A stretch of 46,838 nt of DNA from positions 1 through 46,838 of the forward strand of contig PLZU01000010.1 in NCBI GenBank assembly GCA_003152275.1. Direction: 5' to 3'. A program made the position numbers and the translations under genes. Shown here one piece after another: positions 1 through 8,012 of this stretch (position 1 is the stretch's first letter; every line of letters begins with the position of its first letter). This DNA is from Actinomycetota bacterium (GTDB lineage: Bacteria; Actinomycetota; Thermoleophilia; Gaiellales; Gaiellaceae). The notes under the pieces are model-generated. The model saw nothing but the letters and a program-made list of their open reading frames with translations. It was not told the origin of the DNA and made no database searches.

Positions 1-543
1 CCAGGTCGCATACGTCGAGAACTTGAAGCCTTTGCGGTAGTCGAACTTCTCCGCCGCACGAACCAGGCCGATCGTGCCTTCCTGGATCAGATCGAGGAAC
101 GGCAGCCCCTGGTTGCGATAGCGCTTCGCGATCGAGACAACGAGACGCAAGTTCGCCTCGACCATCTCCTGCTTCGCACCATGGTCGCCGCGCTCGATGC
201 GCTTTGCGAGCTCGACCTCCTGCGCCGCCGTCAGCAACTCGACCTTGCCGATGTCCTTCAGGAAGAGCTGCAGCGAGTCGGTCGAGATCTCGCGTGCCTC
301 TGCGACCGGCAGCTCCTTCTCGGGCTCCTCGGTCACACCCACGACGTCGATCTGCATCTCTTCGAGCGTGCGGTAGAAGTCGTCGATCTGCCCGGCGTCG
401 AGGTCGAGCTCGTCGAGTGCGAGCGCGATCTCGTCCTGGGTCACCGAGCCTGCGGCCTGCGCGGACTCGAGCAGTGTGCGGGCTTCAACCGTCTCGAGTA
501 CGTCGGCTACTGCTGTAGCCCCTCGTTCAACCCCTACGCTCAC
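1..543 (-). CDS. rpoD: Primary RNA polymerase sigma factor, N-terminal part (3' end outside window)
   Basis: The 181 codons read leftward from a GTG at 543 encode the N-terminal half of a sigma-70 family protein. Residues about 30-70 look like region 1.1 (acidic, with [13 protein letters not shown]). Region 1.2 contains [19 protein letters not shown], and region 2 begins with [20 protein letters not shown] followed by [10 protein letters not shown] and [15 protein letters not shown]. The last motif is the core-binding and -10-recognition segment of primary sigma factors. The start is supported by a very strong Shine-Dalgarno at 548-557. Regions 3 and 4 lie outside the window. The presence of region 1.1 favours the housekeeping factor over an alternative sigma. 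Confidence 0.93.
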   Translation of the reverse strand, partial: MSVGVERGATAVADVLETVEARTLLESAQAAGSVTQDEIALALDELDLDAGQIDDFYRTLEEMQIDVVGVTEEPEKELPVAEAREISTDSLQLFLKDIGKVELLTAAQEVELAKRIERGDHGAKQEMVEANLRLVVSIAKRYRNQGLPFLDLIQEGTIGLVRAAEKFDYRKGFKFSTYATW

Positions 544-547
544 GTGC

Positions 548-557
548 TCCCCCTCCT
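548..557 (-). promoter_or_regulatory. Strong ribosome binding site of rpoD
   Basis: On the minus strand AGGAGGGGGA ends four bases before the GTG at 543. It is one of the most purine-rich Shine-Dalgarno sequences in the window and decides the sigma-factor start. Confidence 0.75.
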
Positions 558-621
558 GCTTTGAAACGATGTCGCACTATGCCTGCGATAGCGGACGGGG
601 CGCTATAGGCCGTTCGGCTCA

Positions 622-1602
622 TCATTTTCTCTTCTTGGTCCCATGTTGCCCGAGGGCGGCAACGAGCTGCCGGGCCTCTTTCGCATAGATGGATCGCGGC
701 TCGTCGGCGATCGCGATTCGGAACTGTTTCAGCGCTTTCCCAGGCTGCCGGGTCCACACGAGCAGGAGCGCGAGATGGAAACGGACGACCGCCGCGTGCG
801 GGAACTCGCCTGTCAGCGGCCCGAGCCGGCCGAAGGCGCGAACGGGCGCCCGCTTCGTGAAGGCACCGACAGCGGCCGCCGTCTGCATCACTGGGTCGTT
901 CGGGGCGAGCTTCGCAGCGGCGTCGAACTGCCGCTCCGCCGACACGCGGCGCCACAATTGCCAGAGCGCGAGGCCGTAGCGAAGCTTCGCGGTCGCATTG
1001 GGCTGCCGCGCAGCGTGTGCGAGCAGCCGAAGCTGCGCGGCGAATGACGGCGCGCTCGGTTCGCCGACCGCCGTGACGATGAACGGCAGCCCGGACTTGA
1101 AGGCCGGGTACAGCAGATTCTCAGCCTCGACCGACTCAGGCGAATCGGGATAGCTCACGGCAACCCGCCGCCATGTGCGCGCCGCGTCCGCGATGCGGCC
1201 CGACCAGTAGAACGCCATGCCGAGATTGAACTGCGCAGCCGGGCTCCCCGGATTCATGCTGACGAGTCGCTTCAAATCGTCGAGACCCCCGTCCGGCCAG
1301 CGCGCGAACGCGGCGCCGATCTCCGCCTGCAGCGAGTGGTAGCGCCCGAAGATCACCCCGGCCTGCCGCGCCTTGCCGCTGTTCAGGAGGGCGGCGGCGC
1401 CCGTGAGAGCTTGCGCCTCGCGGTCGCCGCGAACGCCGAAGTCGAGGAAGACCGGCGGGCGGCCCTGGCGCGGCTTCGTCACCGCGCCGGGCGCGGTCGT
1501 GCTCTCACCGTGGCCCTGGAGCAGCGTGATTCCCACGGTTCCGGCCACCGCGACACAGGCGGCGACCGCGACGATCGTGAAAACACGGGCGCGGACCGTC
1601 AC
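622..1602 (-). CDS. Membrane-anchored TPR-repeat protein
   Basis: This 326-residue protein has an N-terminal hydrophobic segment at about residues 7-29, without a clear cleavage site, so it is probably anchored with the rest outside the membrane. TPR-like helical repeats are visible around residues 110-160 (PAAQFNLGMAFYWSGRIADA) and again near 270-320 (VRFHLALLLVWTRQPGKALK). TPR proteins are scaffolds, and no catalytic motif is seen. It lies upstream of the sigma-factor gene on the same strand with a 78-base gap. It is divergent from the sulfur-transfer operon. Substrate or partner is unknown. Confidence 0.8.
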   Translation of the reverse strand: MTVRARVFTIVAVAACVAVAGTVGITLLQGHGESTTAPGAVTKPRQGRPPVFLDFGVRGDREAQALTGAAALLNSGKARQAGVIFGRYHSLQAEIGAAFARWPDGGLDDLKRLVSMNPGSPAAQFNLGMAFYWSGRIADAARTWRRVAVSYPDSPESVEAENLLYPAFKSGLPFIVTAVGEPSAPSFAAQLRLLAHAARQPNATAKLRYGLALWQLWRRVSAERQFDAAAKLAPNDPVMQTAAAVGAFTKRAPVRAFGRLGPLTGEFPHAAVVRFHLALLLVWTRQPGKALKQFRIAIADEPRSIYAKEARQLVAALGQHGTKKRK

Positions 1603-1633
1603 GAGACGTCAGCCTAGCCCGGGCCGCCGCCGC

Positions 1634-1639
1634 TATATT
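1634..1639 (+). promoter_or_regulatory. Possible -10 element of the moeZ-cysO-cysM-mec operon
   Basis: TATATT lies 11 bases before the ATG at 1650 inside a 47-base divergent intergenic space. It is the only AT-rich hexamer there. Transcription from it would begin just before the start codon, giving a very short leader. The GGGAAAG before the ATG is a weak ribosome site. No matching -35 is obvious. Confidence 0.35.
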
Positions 1640-1649
1640 TGGGAAAGTC

Positions 1650-2840
1650 ATGCCGACCTATCGCGAGCTGCTGCAACAGGTGCGATCCGAGATCGAGGAG
1701 GTGGACGCCACGCGCGCCCGCGAGCTCCTCGAGTCGGCCGACGCGCCGCTCTTCCTCGACGTCCGCGAGGAGGACGAGTGGAACGAGGGGCAGATCCCAG
1801 GCGCGGTGCACATCCCGCGCGGCTACCTCGAGTCCCGCGTCGAAGCGGTGGCACCGGATCACGCGCAGCCGATCGTCGTCTACTGCTCTGCCGGCAACCG
1901 CTCCGCGTTCGGCGCAAAGACGCTCACAGAGCTCGGCTACGAGAACGTCGTCTCGCTCTCGGGCGGTTTCACCGACTGGAAGCGCAACGGGTTCCCGACC
2001 CAGTTGCCGCACTCACTCGACGCGGAGAAGCGGGCGCGCTATAGCCGCCACCTGCTCATTCCCGAAGTCGGCGTCGAGGGCCAGCTGAAGCTCCTGCAGT
2101 CGCGCGTGCTTCTGATCGGCGCGGGCGGGCTCGGCAGTCCTGCCGGCCTCTATCTCGCCGCTGCCGGCGTGGGGCGCATCGGCATCGTCGACGACGACCG
2201 CGTCGACTCCTCGAACCTGCAGCGCCAGATCGCGCACTCGACCGAGCGGCTCGGCGAGTGGAAGGCCGATTCGGCGAAGCAAACGCTGGAAGCGCTCAAT
2301 CCCGACGTCGAGGTCGTGACCTACAAGGAGCGCATCACGTCGGAGAACGTCGACCGCATCCTCGCCGACGGCTGGGACGTGATCGTCGACGGGGCCGACA
2401 ACTTCCCGACGCGCTATCTCATCAACGACGCTTCGGTCTTCCACGACATCCCGGTCGTGCACGGCTCGATCTTCCGCTTCGAGGGCCAGGTGACGGTGTT
2501 CAAGCCGCATGAGGGCCCGTGCTACCGCTGCCTCTTCCCGCAGCCGCCGCCGCCCGAGCTCGCCCCCAGCTGCGCCGAAGGCGGAGTGCTCGGCGTGCTG
2601 CCGGGCATCATCGGCTCGCTGCAGGCGAACGAGGCGTTGAAGATCTGCATGGGGATCGGCGACACACTCGCCGGCCGGCTGCTGCTCTTCGACGCGCTCG
2701 CGACCGAGTTCACCGAGGTCACGCTGCGCCGCGACCCGAACTGCCCGGTCTGCGGCGAGCACCCGACGATTACTTCCTACATCGACTACATCGAGTTTTG
2801 CCAGGGTCCAATTTCTCCGGGGAGGCCGACGCACGCATGA
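1650..2840 (+). CDS. moeZ: Rhodanese-ThiF/MoeB fusion: sulfur-carrier adenylyltransferase/sulfurtransferase (MoeZ-like)
   Basis: The protein has 396 residues. Residues about 20-115 form a rhodanese domain with catalytic Cys79 in VVYCSAGNRS. Residues about 125-385 form a ThiF/MoeB adenylyltransferase with the ATP loop GAGGLGSP (157-164), NLQRQ (189-193) and a zinc site of two CxxC pairs (Cys291/Cys294 and Cys365/Cys368). Enzymes of this type adenylate the C-terminal Gly of a ubiquitin-like carrier and convert it to a thiocarboxylate. The carrier is almost certainly the CysO encoded next, whose ATG overlaps this stop by four bases. The rhodanese domain is N-terminal here, whereas in mycobacterial MoeZ it is C-terminal. 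Confidence 0.9.
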   Translation: MPTYRELLQQVRSEIEEVDATRARELLESADAPLFLDVREEDEWNEGQIPGAVHIPRGYLESRVEAVAPDHAQPIVVYCSAGNRSAFGAKTLTELGYENVVSLSGGFTDWKRNGFPTQLPHSLDAEKRARYSRHLLIPEVGVEGQLKLLQSRVLLIGAGGLGSPAGLYLAAAGVGRIGIVDDDRVDSSNLQRQIAHSTERLGEWKADSAKQTLEALNPDVEVVTYKERITSENVDRILADGWDVIVDGADNFPTRYLINDASVFHDIPVVHGSIFRFEGQVTVFKPHEGPCYRCLFPQPPPPELAPSCAEGGVLGVLPGIIGSLQANEALKICMGIGDTLAGRLLLFDALATEFTEVTLRRDPNCPVCGEHPTITSYIDYIEFCQGPISPGRPTHA

Positions 2841-3112
2841 CGACAATTCGCATCCCACCGACGCTTCGCATCGAGACCGGTGGCGAGCGCCAGGTTCCCG
2901 CCGAAGGCGGCACCGTGCGCGAGCTGCTCAACGACCTGATGTCCCGCTTCCCCGGGCTGCGCGCGCAGCTCGTGGAGGACGACGAGATCGCTCCTTTCGT
3001 GAACGTCTACGTCGAGGGTGAGGATGTCCGCACGCTCGACGGCCTCGAGACGCCGGTCGCGCACGGCTCGACGGTGATCCTGCTCCCCGCCATGGCCGGC
3101 GGCGGTGCATAA
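2837..3112 (+). CDS. cysO: Ubiquitin-like sulfur carrier protein CysO (MoaD/ThiS fold)
   Basis: This 91-residue beta-grasp protein resembles mycobacterial CysO, including FVNVYVEGEDVR (residues 54-65) and a C-terminal LLPAMAGGGA. The thiocarboxylated C-terminal glycine of CysO donates sulfur to O-phosphoserine on CysM. Here the chain ends Gly-Gly-Gly-Ala, so one alanine would have to be removed to expose the glycine. The ATG overlaps the moeZ stop (ATGA), and cysM begins eight bases inside this gene, so the three are translationally coupled. A role as the MoaD subunit for molybdopterin is a less likely alternative given the neighbours. Confidence 0.88.
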   Translation: MTTIRIPPTLRIETGGERQVPAEGGTVRELLNDLMSRFPGLRAQLVEDDEIAPFVNVYVEGEDVRTLDGLETPVAHGSTVILLPAMAGGGA

Positions 3113-4046
3113 GCCTTTCGTCGCAGACAGCCTCCTCTCTCTCGTCGGCAACACCCCGCTCGTCGAGCTCAAGCGGCTGACGCCAAAGCCGTCGGTTCGC
3201 ATGTACGCGAAGCTCGAAGGCGAGAACCCAACGGGATCGATCAAGGATCGCGTCGCCAAGGCGATGATCGATGTCGCGGAGGCGTCCGGCGAGTTGCAGC
3301 CCGGACGCGAGCTGCTCGAGCCGACGAGCGGAAACACCGGCATCTCGCTCGCCCTGATCGCGAAGCTGAAGGGCTATCCGCTCACCTGCGTCATGCCCGA
3401 GAACGCGACGGAAGAGCGGCGGCGCCTCCTGGGCCTGTACGGCGCAACGATCATCGATTCGCCCGCGGATCAGGGCTCGAACGGCGCGGTGAAGCTCGCG
3501 CTCGAGCTCGCGGAGCGCGAGCCGCGCTACTTCATGCCGTTCCAGTACGCGAACCCTGCAAACCCGCGCGCGCACTACGAGGGAACGGGCGCCGAGATCG
3601 CGGAGGCGCTCGACCGCGTCGATGTGCTCGTCGCCGGGCTCGGCACCGGCGGGACGCTCATGGGCACCGGCGAGCGGTTGCGCGAGAGCTGGCCCGACGT
3701 CGTCGTCGCCGCGGCGGAGCCGCTTCCCGGCGACCCGGTGATGGGCCTCCGCTCTCTCGGCGACGGTTATGTGCCGCCGATCCTCGACGTCTCGAAGCTC
3801 GACCGGAAGGTGCTCGTCTCGAACGAGGAGTCGGTGCGGGCCGTGCGAGCTCTTCTCAACGCCGAAGGCGTGTTCGCCGGCATCTCCTCCGGCGCCGTCG
3901 TCCACGTCGCGCGCACGCTTGCTGCCGAGCTCGACGAGGGCGTCGTCGTCTGCGTACTCGCCGACGCCGGCTGGAAGTATCTGAGTGCCGACTTCTGGAA
4001 CGCTGACGACGTCGAGACGTCGATGGAGCGCACCTTGTGGTGGTGA
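3105..4046 (+). CDS. cysM: CysO-dependent O-phosphoserine sulfhydrylase (cysteine synthase)
   Basis: This 313-residue fold-type II PLP enzyme has the PLP lysine at residue 47 (NPTGSIKDR), the substrate loop TSGNTGIS and the phosphate-binding GTGGTLMG. The C-terminal stretch GWKYLSADFW...LWW resembles the active-site tail that distinguishes CysO-using CysM from CysK. It condenses O-phosphoserine with CysO-thiocarboxylate to give CysO-cysteine. The GTG start overlaps cysO by eight bases, and the stop overlaps the mec start. Position between cysO and a JAMM peptidase gene makes the CysM assignment firm, although a sulfide-using cysteine synthase cannot be strictly excluded. Confidence 0.92.
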   Translation: MHKPFVADSLLSLVGNTPLVELKRLTPKPSVRMYAKLEGENPTGSIKDRVAKAMIDVAEASGELQPGRELLEPTSGNTGISLALIAKLKGYPLTCVMPENATEERRRLLGLYGATIIDSPADQGSNGAVKLALELAEREPRYFMPFQYANPANPRAHYEGTGAEIAEALDRVDVLVAGLGTGGTLMGTGERLRESWPDVVVAAAEPLPGDPVMGLRSLGDGYVPPILDVSKLDRKVLVSNEESVRAVRALLNAEGVFAGISSGAVVHVARTLAAELDEGVVVCVLADAGWKYLSADFWNADDVETSMERTLWW

Positions 4047-4411
4047 TCCCCAATCAGGTTCGCGAGGAGCTCGTGGAGCACTCGCGCGCTGAGGATCCGA
4101 ACGAGGCCTGCGGGCTCGTCGTGCTCCGCGATGGTGTAGCGGAGCGCTACGAGCGAGGCCGCAACGCCGCTGCGTCGCCTTACCGCTTTGAGCTGAGCGT
4201 CGACCCGGAGTTGTGGTTCCTCGAAGACGAAGGCTACGAGCTCGCTGTCTTCCACTCGCACCTCTCGTCGCCGCCGCGTCCGTCACGCACGGATGTCGAG
4301 AACATCGGCCTTTGGGAAGGCAAGCCGTATCTCATCTATTCGCTTCATGAAGACGTGCTGGCGGCGTGGACGATTCAGAACGGCGCGATCCAGCCGCTCG
4401 CCGTCACTTGA
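4037..4411 (+). CDS. mec: JAMM (M67) zinc peptidase Mec, releases cysteine from CysO
   Basis: This 124-residue protein has the JAMM metalloprotease signature: Glu23 in PNEACGLVV, then HSH in VFHSHLSSPPRPSRTD, with the distal Asp. In mycobacteria the equivalent enzyme cleaves the peptide bond between CysO and the newly made cysteine. In this window it could also trim the extra alanine at the end of CysO; that is inference. It starts at a GTG inside the end of cysM and closes the four-gene operon. Convergent corC follows after 19 bases. Confidence 0.88.
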   Translation: MVVIPNQVREELVEHSRAEDPNEACGLVVLRDGVAERYERGRNAAASPYRFELSVDPELWFLEDEGYELAVFHSHLSSPPRPSRTDVENIGLWEGKPYLIYSLHEDVLAAWTIQNGAIQPLAVT

Positions 4412-4416
4412 ACAGC

Positions 4417-4433
4417 TAGATGCGCAGCATCTA
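4417..4433. terminator. Short perfect hairpin between convergent mec and corC
   Basis: TAGATGCGCAGCATCTA is a 7-base inverted repeat with a 3-base loop. It occupies the space between two convergent genes and includes the corC stop codon. There is no T-run on either strand, so it would be a weak or non-canonical bidirectional terminator. Confidence 0.4.
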
Positions 4434-5756
4434 CTCGAGGTCGTCTTCGGGCGCGAGGAGATCGTCGCCGATACGGCGGGGCTGAGGGCGCTCGACGAAC
4501 TCGACGGCGATCCTCTCGATGCGGCTGCCCTCGACCTCGAGGACGTCGAAGCGCATGCCGTTGTAGCTGACGTCGTCGCCGGGCTCCGCTGCGCGTCCGA
4601 GCTGTCCGAAGACGAAGCCGCCGATCGAGTGGTAGTCGTCGTCCGGCAGCTCGGTGCCGAAGCGCTCGTTGAACTCGTCGATCGGGAACATCCCGTCGAT
4701 GCGATAGGTGTCGTCGTCGATCTGCTCGATCTGCTCCTCGGGGATGTCGAACTCGTCCTCGATCTCGCCGACGATCTCCTCGAGCAGATCCTCGAGCGTG
4801 CAGATGCCCGCCATGCCGCCGTATTCGTCGACGACGATGGCGAAGTGGTTGTTCGTCTTGCGGAACTCTTGCAGCAGCGAGGCAAGATCCTTCGTCTCGG
4901 GGACGATGTACGCTGGGCGCACAATCTCATCGAGACGAACTTCGGCGATGCCACGGTCGTGCACGGCGGTGAACAGGTCACGAACGTGCAGGACGCCCAG
5001 AATGTCGTCGATCGACTCGCGGTAGACGGGATAGCGCGTGTACGGCGACTCGAGCACCGCCTTCAGCGCCTGCTCCATCGGCAGCGCGACCGACACGGCG
5101 ACGACCTCGGGGCGCGGGACCATCACGTCCGCAGCCTCCTTGTCTCCGAACACGAAAACCTTGTCGATCATCTGCTGCTCTTCGTGCTCGATCTCGCCCT
5201 GCTCGCTCGAGCGCGACAGGAGCATGCGCAACTCCGCCTCGGAGAACGGATCGCGCTCCGCGCCCGGCGGCTCGAGCCCGAGCCCGTGGAGAACGGCGTC
5301 AGTCGACTTGCGCAGCGCCCAGATGATCGGCGCGAAGAGCGTGAAGAACGCCCGCACCGGCGCCGACACCCACAGCGCGGTGCCTTCCGCATGACCGAGG
5401 GCGACCCCTTTCGGCACGAGCTCCCCGATCACGACGTGGAAGAAGGTCAGGAGCAGGTACGCAAGCAGGATCGCGAGCACCGTCGCCATCACCGTGTCGA
5501 ACACCTTCGACAGCGCATGCTCGCCGAGCGCGCCGATGCCCAGTGACGTAAGCGTGACGCCGAGCTGCATCGCCGTGATGAATTGCGGCGGGTCGCTCGT
5601 GATTTTCAGCACCGCCCGCGCGCGCCGGTTGCCCTGATGGTGGAGCTCGATGATCCGCGTGCGGCGCGCCGTGACGAGCGCGTACTCGGCCGCGACGAAG
5701 AAGCCGTTGAGCAGCACGAGCAGCCCGACGCCGATCAACTCGAGAGTGAGCCTCAC
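4431..5756 (-). CDS. CorC/HlyC-family CBS-domain membrane protein (CNNM type)
   Basis: This 441-residue protein has an N-terminal CNNM membrane domain (about 1-160, with helices at 3-25, 55-80 and 88-115). A CBS pair follows at about 205-335 (MVPRPEVVAV; DEYGGMAGICTLEDLLEEIV). A CorC_HlyC domain covers about 345-430 (YRIDGMFPIDEFNERF). Proteins of this type are linked to Mg2+ and Co2+ transport or homeostasis. 'Hemolysin' in older names is not supported by anything here. It stands alone, 36 bases from the MBL gene on the same strand. Confidence 0.9.
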   Translation of the reverse strand: MRLTLELIGVGLLVLLNGFFVAAEYALVTARRTRIIELHHQGNRRARAVLKITSDPPQFITAMQLGVTLTSLGIGALGEHALSKVFDTVMATVLAILLAYLLLTFFHVVIGELVPKGVALGHAEGTALWVSAPVRAFFTLFAPIIWALRKSTDAVLHGLGLEPPGAERDPFSEAELRMLLSRSSEQGEIEHEEQQMIDKVFVFGDKEAADVMVPRPEVVAVSVALPMEQALKAVLESPYTRYPVYRESIDDILGVLHVRDLFTAVHDRGIAEVRLDEIVRPAYIVPETKDLASLLQEFRKTNNHFAIVVDEYGGMAGICTLEDLLEEIVGEIEDEFDIPEEQIEQIDDDTYRIDGMFPIDEFNERFGTELPDDDYHSIGGFVFGQLGRAAEPGDDVSYNGMRFDVLEVEGSRIERIAVEFVERPQPRRIGDDLLAPEDDLE

Positions 5757-5792
5757 GCCACCACCCCCAGGGTCCGGAGGCGGGCGTCGGTA

Positions 5793-6779
5793 CTAGAGGG
5801 GAGGTCGTCCACCAGCGAGTTGGCCAGTATAGGCGACGGTCAGGTCGTCCTCGATCCGCCCCGCCCGTCCGAGCACGACGAGCCGCTCGAGGTGGGACAG
5901 CGTCTCTGCAACCGCGAAGCGCCGCTGGATCGGCGCGAGCGCATTCCCGAAAAGATCGTGTGAGACGTCGTAGCCCGAGCGCGGCACACTTCCGAGCGCT
6001 GCTTCGGTGCGGTCGAGACGCTGCTCGTGGTGCGCGACGATCGCTGCGCAGCGCACGACGGGCTCGGCGACCGGCTCCCCATGACCACCATACGAAATGC
6101 GCGGGGCGAGCTCGGAGACAAGCCGCAGCGAATCCATGTAGTCGCCCAGCGGGTCGGGGCGGCTCTGCGGATAGAGCCCGATCGCAGGCGTGATCGGCGT
6201 GAGCAGCGTGTCGCCGGCGATCAAGAGGTCTCCTCGCTGGAGCACGAGATGGCCGTCGGCGTGACCGGGTGTCGCGTGGATGCGCCACCCGTCGATCTCG
6301 TCGCCCGGGTCGACGAGCGTCGGGTTCCACGCGAAGCGGACGAAGTCTGCGAACACGTGCCCGGACTCGATCAGCTCGTCCGCGACTTCCGGCGGGACGC
6401 CGTGGCGCAGGAACCACTCCGCGATCTCTTCCGGCCAGTCGTCCGATCCCCAGACGCGTTCGCACTGCGCGTAGTCGAGCCGGCCCTGAGCAACGGGTGC
6501 GCCTGTCGCAGCCGCGGCGGCCTCCGCACCGCCCACGTGATCCGGATGCATGTGCGTGATGAAGATCTGCACGACCGGGCCGTCTAGTTGCGCGAGGATC
6601 TCGTCCCACGGCGTCTCCATGAGGCCGAGCCCCGTGTCGACGAGCATCCACCCGTCGTCGCCGCGCAGGAGATAGCAGTGGACGTGGCGAGGCCCGGTCG
6701 GCAGCGGCAGGGTCAGGCGGAGGATCCCCGGCTCGACCTCGACGGGCGTTGCGAACGTATGTTCGGTACGATAGGCCAC
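5793..6779 (-). CDS. MBL-fold metallo-hydrolase
   Basis: The metallo-beta-lactamase fold is shown by THMHPDHVGG (HxHxDH), TPGHADGHL, AGDTLL and GGHGEP, which together give the two-metal site of glyoxalase II-like hydrolases. A C-terminal helical extension (last 70 residues) is typical of lactonase-like or thioesterase-like members. The reading frame is open to 6863, but the region above 6784 encodes the conserved N-terminus of the divergent radical SAM protein. I therefore take the GTG at 6779 as start (328 residues). The substrate cannot be told from sequence. Confidence 0.8.
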   Translation of the reverse strand: MAYRTEHTFATPVEVEPGILRLTLPLPTGPRHVHCYLLRGDDGWMLVDTGLGLMETPWDEILAQLDGPVVQIFITHMHPDHVGGAEAAAAATGAPVAQGRLDYAQCERVWGSDDWPEEIAEWFLRHGVPPEVADELIESGHVFADFVRFAWNPTLVDPGDEIDGWRIHATPGHADGHLVLQRGDLLIAGDTLLTPITPAIGLYPQSRPDPLGDYMDSLRLVSELAPRISYGGHGEPVAEPVVRCAAIVAHHEQRLDRTEAALGSVPRSGYDVSHDLFGNALAPIQRRFAVAETLSHLERLVVLGRAGRIEDDLTVAYTGQLAGGRPPL

Positions 6780-6783
6780 GGGG

Positions 6784-7680
6784 ATGCCCGCCGAGTATCG
6801 CGAAGAGCCCTGCCGCTCCGCACTCAACCGGGTGCAGGGGATGGGCTTCGGCTGGTCGCTCAACCCCTACATGGGCTGCGTCCACCGGTGCACGTTCTGT
6901 TATGTCCGCGCGTTCGAGCAGCGCGCCGACCGTCCGTCGGACGACCGGTACGGCACGAGCATTCGCGTGAAGACCAACGTCGCCGAAGTCCTACGGCGCG
7001 AGCTCTCGCGGCCGTCGTGGCAACGCGAGATCGTCGCGATCGGCGCCGCCACCGATCCGTACCAGCCGGCGGAAGGCCGGTACAAGCTGACGCGCGCCTG
7101 CCTCGAGGTGCTCGGTGACGCCGCGAACCCGATCCGGATCATCACGCGCGGCCCGATGATCGTGCGCGACATCGACGTGCTCGCGCGCGCGGCAGCACGC
7201 GCGTCGGTGAGCGTCACGTTCTCGGTACCGACGCTCGATCACGAGATCTGGCAGCGCACCGAGCCGGGGACTGCGCCGCCCCGCCAGCGGCTGCGCGCGT
7301 TGAAGCAACTGGTCGACGCAGGGATCGAGGCGAACGTCGGCATGGCGCCCATCCTCCCGGGGCTGAGCGACAAGCCGGAGCTCATGGCCGACGTCGTCCG
7401 CGCGGCGCGCGAGGCCGGCGCGACCGGCGTGTGGGCGAACCTCCTCTATCTCAAGCCCGGCACGAAGGAGCACTTCTTGAGCGCGCTCGAACGCGACTGG
7501 CCTGAGCTCTTGCCCCAGTACGACCAACTCTACGGCCGGCGCGCGTACCTCCCGAAGAGCGATTCCGAGCCGGTCCGGGCGTCAGTGCGCGAGTTGACCC
7601 GCAGGTACGGGATCCGCGACCGGCGTCGCCTGAAGCTCGCGCCGCCGCCCGACCCCGAGCAGTTCCGCCTGGCGATCTAG
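6784..7680 (+). CDS. Radical SAM protein, Rv2578c / SPL-related family
   Basis: This 298-residue protein begins with EEPCRSALNRV and then GCVHRCTFCYVRAF, giving the CxxxCxxC iron-sulfur motif at Cys32, Cys36 and Cys39. Further family features are AIGAATDPYQPAEG and the TPR/EPGTAPPRQRL segment. These match the Rv2578c-like group of radical SAM proteins related to spore photoproduct lyase, whose substrate is not established. The ATG at 6784 is only four bases from the divergent MBL start, so its promoter must lie inside the MBL coding sequence. Confidence 0.85.
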   Translation: MPAEYREEPCRSALNRVQGMGFGWSLNPYMGCVHRCTFCYVRAFEQRADRPSDDRYGTSIRVKTNVAEVLRRELSRPSWQREIVAIGAATDPYQPAEGRYKLTRACLEVLGDAANPIRIITRGPMIVRDIDVLARAAARASVSVTFSVPTLDHEIWQRTEPGTAPPRQRLRALKQLVDAGIEANVGMAPILPGLSDKPELMADVVRAAREAGATGVWANLLYLKPGTKEHFLSALERDWPELLPQYDQLYGRRAYLPKSDSEPVRASVRELTRRYGIRDRRRLKLAPPPDPEQFRLAI

Positions 7681-7753
7681 CGTGGATCGCTGCGATCGAT
7701 CGCTCCGAGCGCCGCCTCGCGGTCCGGGTCCTCTGCACTCCACCGGGGGCCGT

Positions 7754-7960
7754 CACCCCCACCCCGTCGATGAAGCCGATCCTCTGGGGCGGATCGTCCG
7801 GTCCCGAGGGAAGAAGCAGCGGTCGCAGCGTTGCCAGCATCGAGACCTCCGCGGCCCGAGCCGCTCGATTCGCCGACCGAACGGAGGCGTAGGTCGTCCC
7901 CGCCAGCGCCAAGGTGCCGCCGGCGGTCGCCAAAGAGGAGATCGCCACCCGATCGGCCAC
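7754..7960 (-). pseudogene. Remnant of a small membrane-anchored protein
   Basis: A minus-strand frame from GTG at 7960 encodes about 69 residues that look like true protein: a hydrophobic start (SLATAGGTLALAGTTYASV) followed by SANRAARAAEVSMLATLRPL and GPDDPPQRIGFIDG. From memory this resembles the N-terminal part of a common actinobacterial family whose members are longer. After about 7754 the frame continues as low-quality Arg/Ala-rich sequence opposite the radical SAM gene, as expected after truncation or a frameshift. It could also be chance; similarity to the family is recalled, not searched. Confidence 0.4.
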
Positions 7961-8012
7961 GGGGCCGAGATTACTCCGCTGTCTAGAACGAGAGATACCA
8001 TCCGCCGACTGC

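Noticed and set aside
2928..4286. A 452-residue minus-strand frame across cysM and mec
   Set aside because: It covers three overlapping genes of a coherent operon and has shadow composition (Arg/Ala-rich, no motifs).
4293..5546. A 417-residue plus-strand frame opposite the CorC-family gene
   Set aside because: Composition is that of an antisense shadow, and the minus-strand protein has clear CNNM and CBS domains.
4431..5756. Haemolysin
   Set aside because: The name is inherited from early annotation of HlyC/CorC; the domains indicate a CNNM-type ion homeostasis protein.
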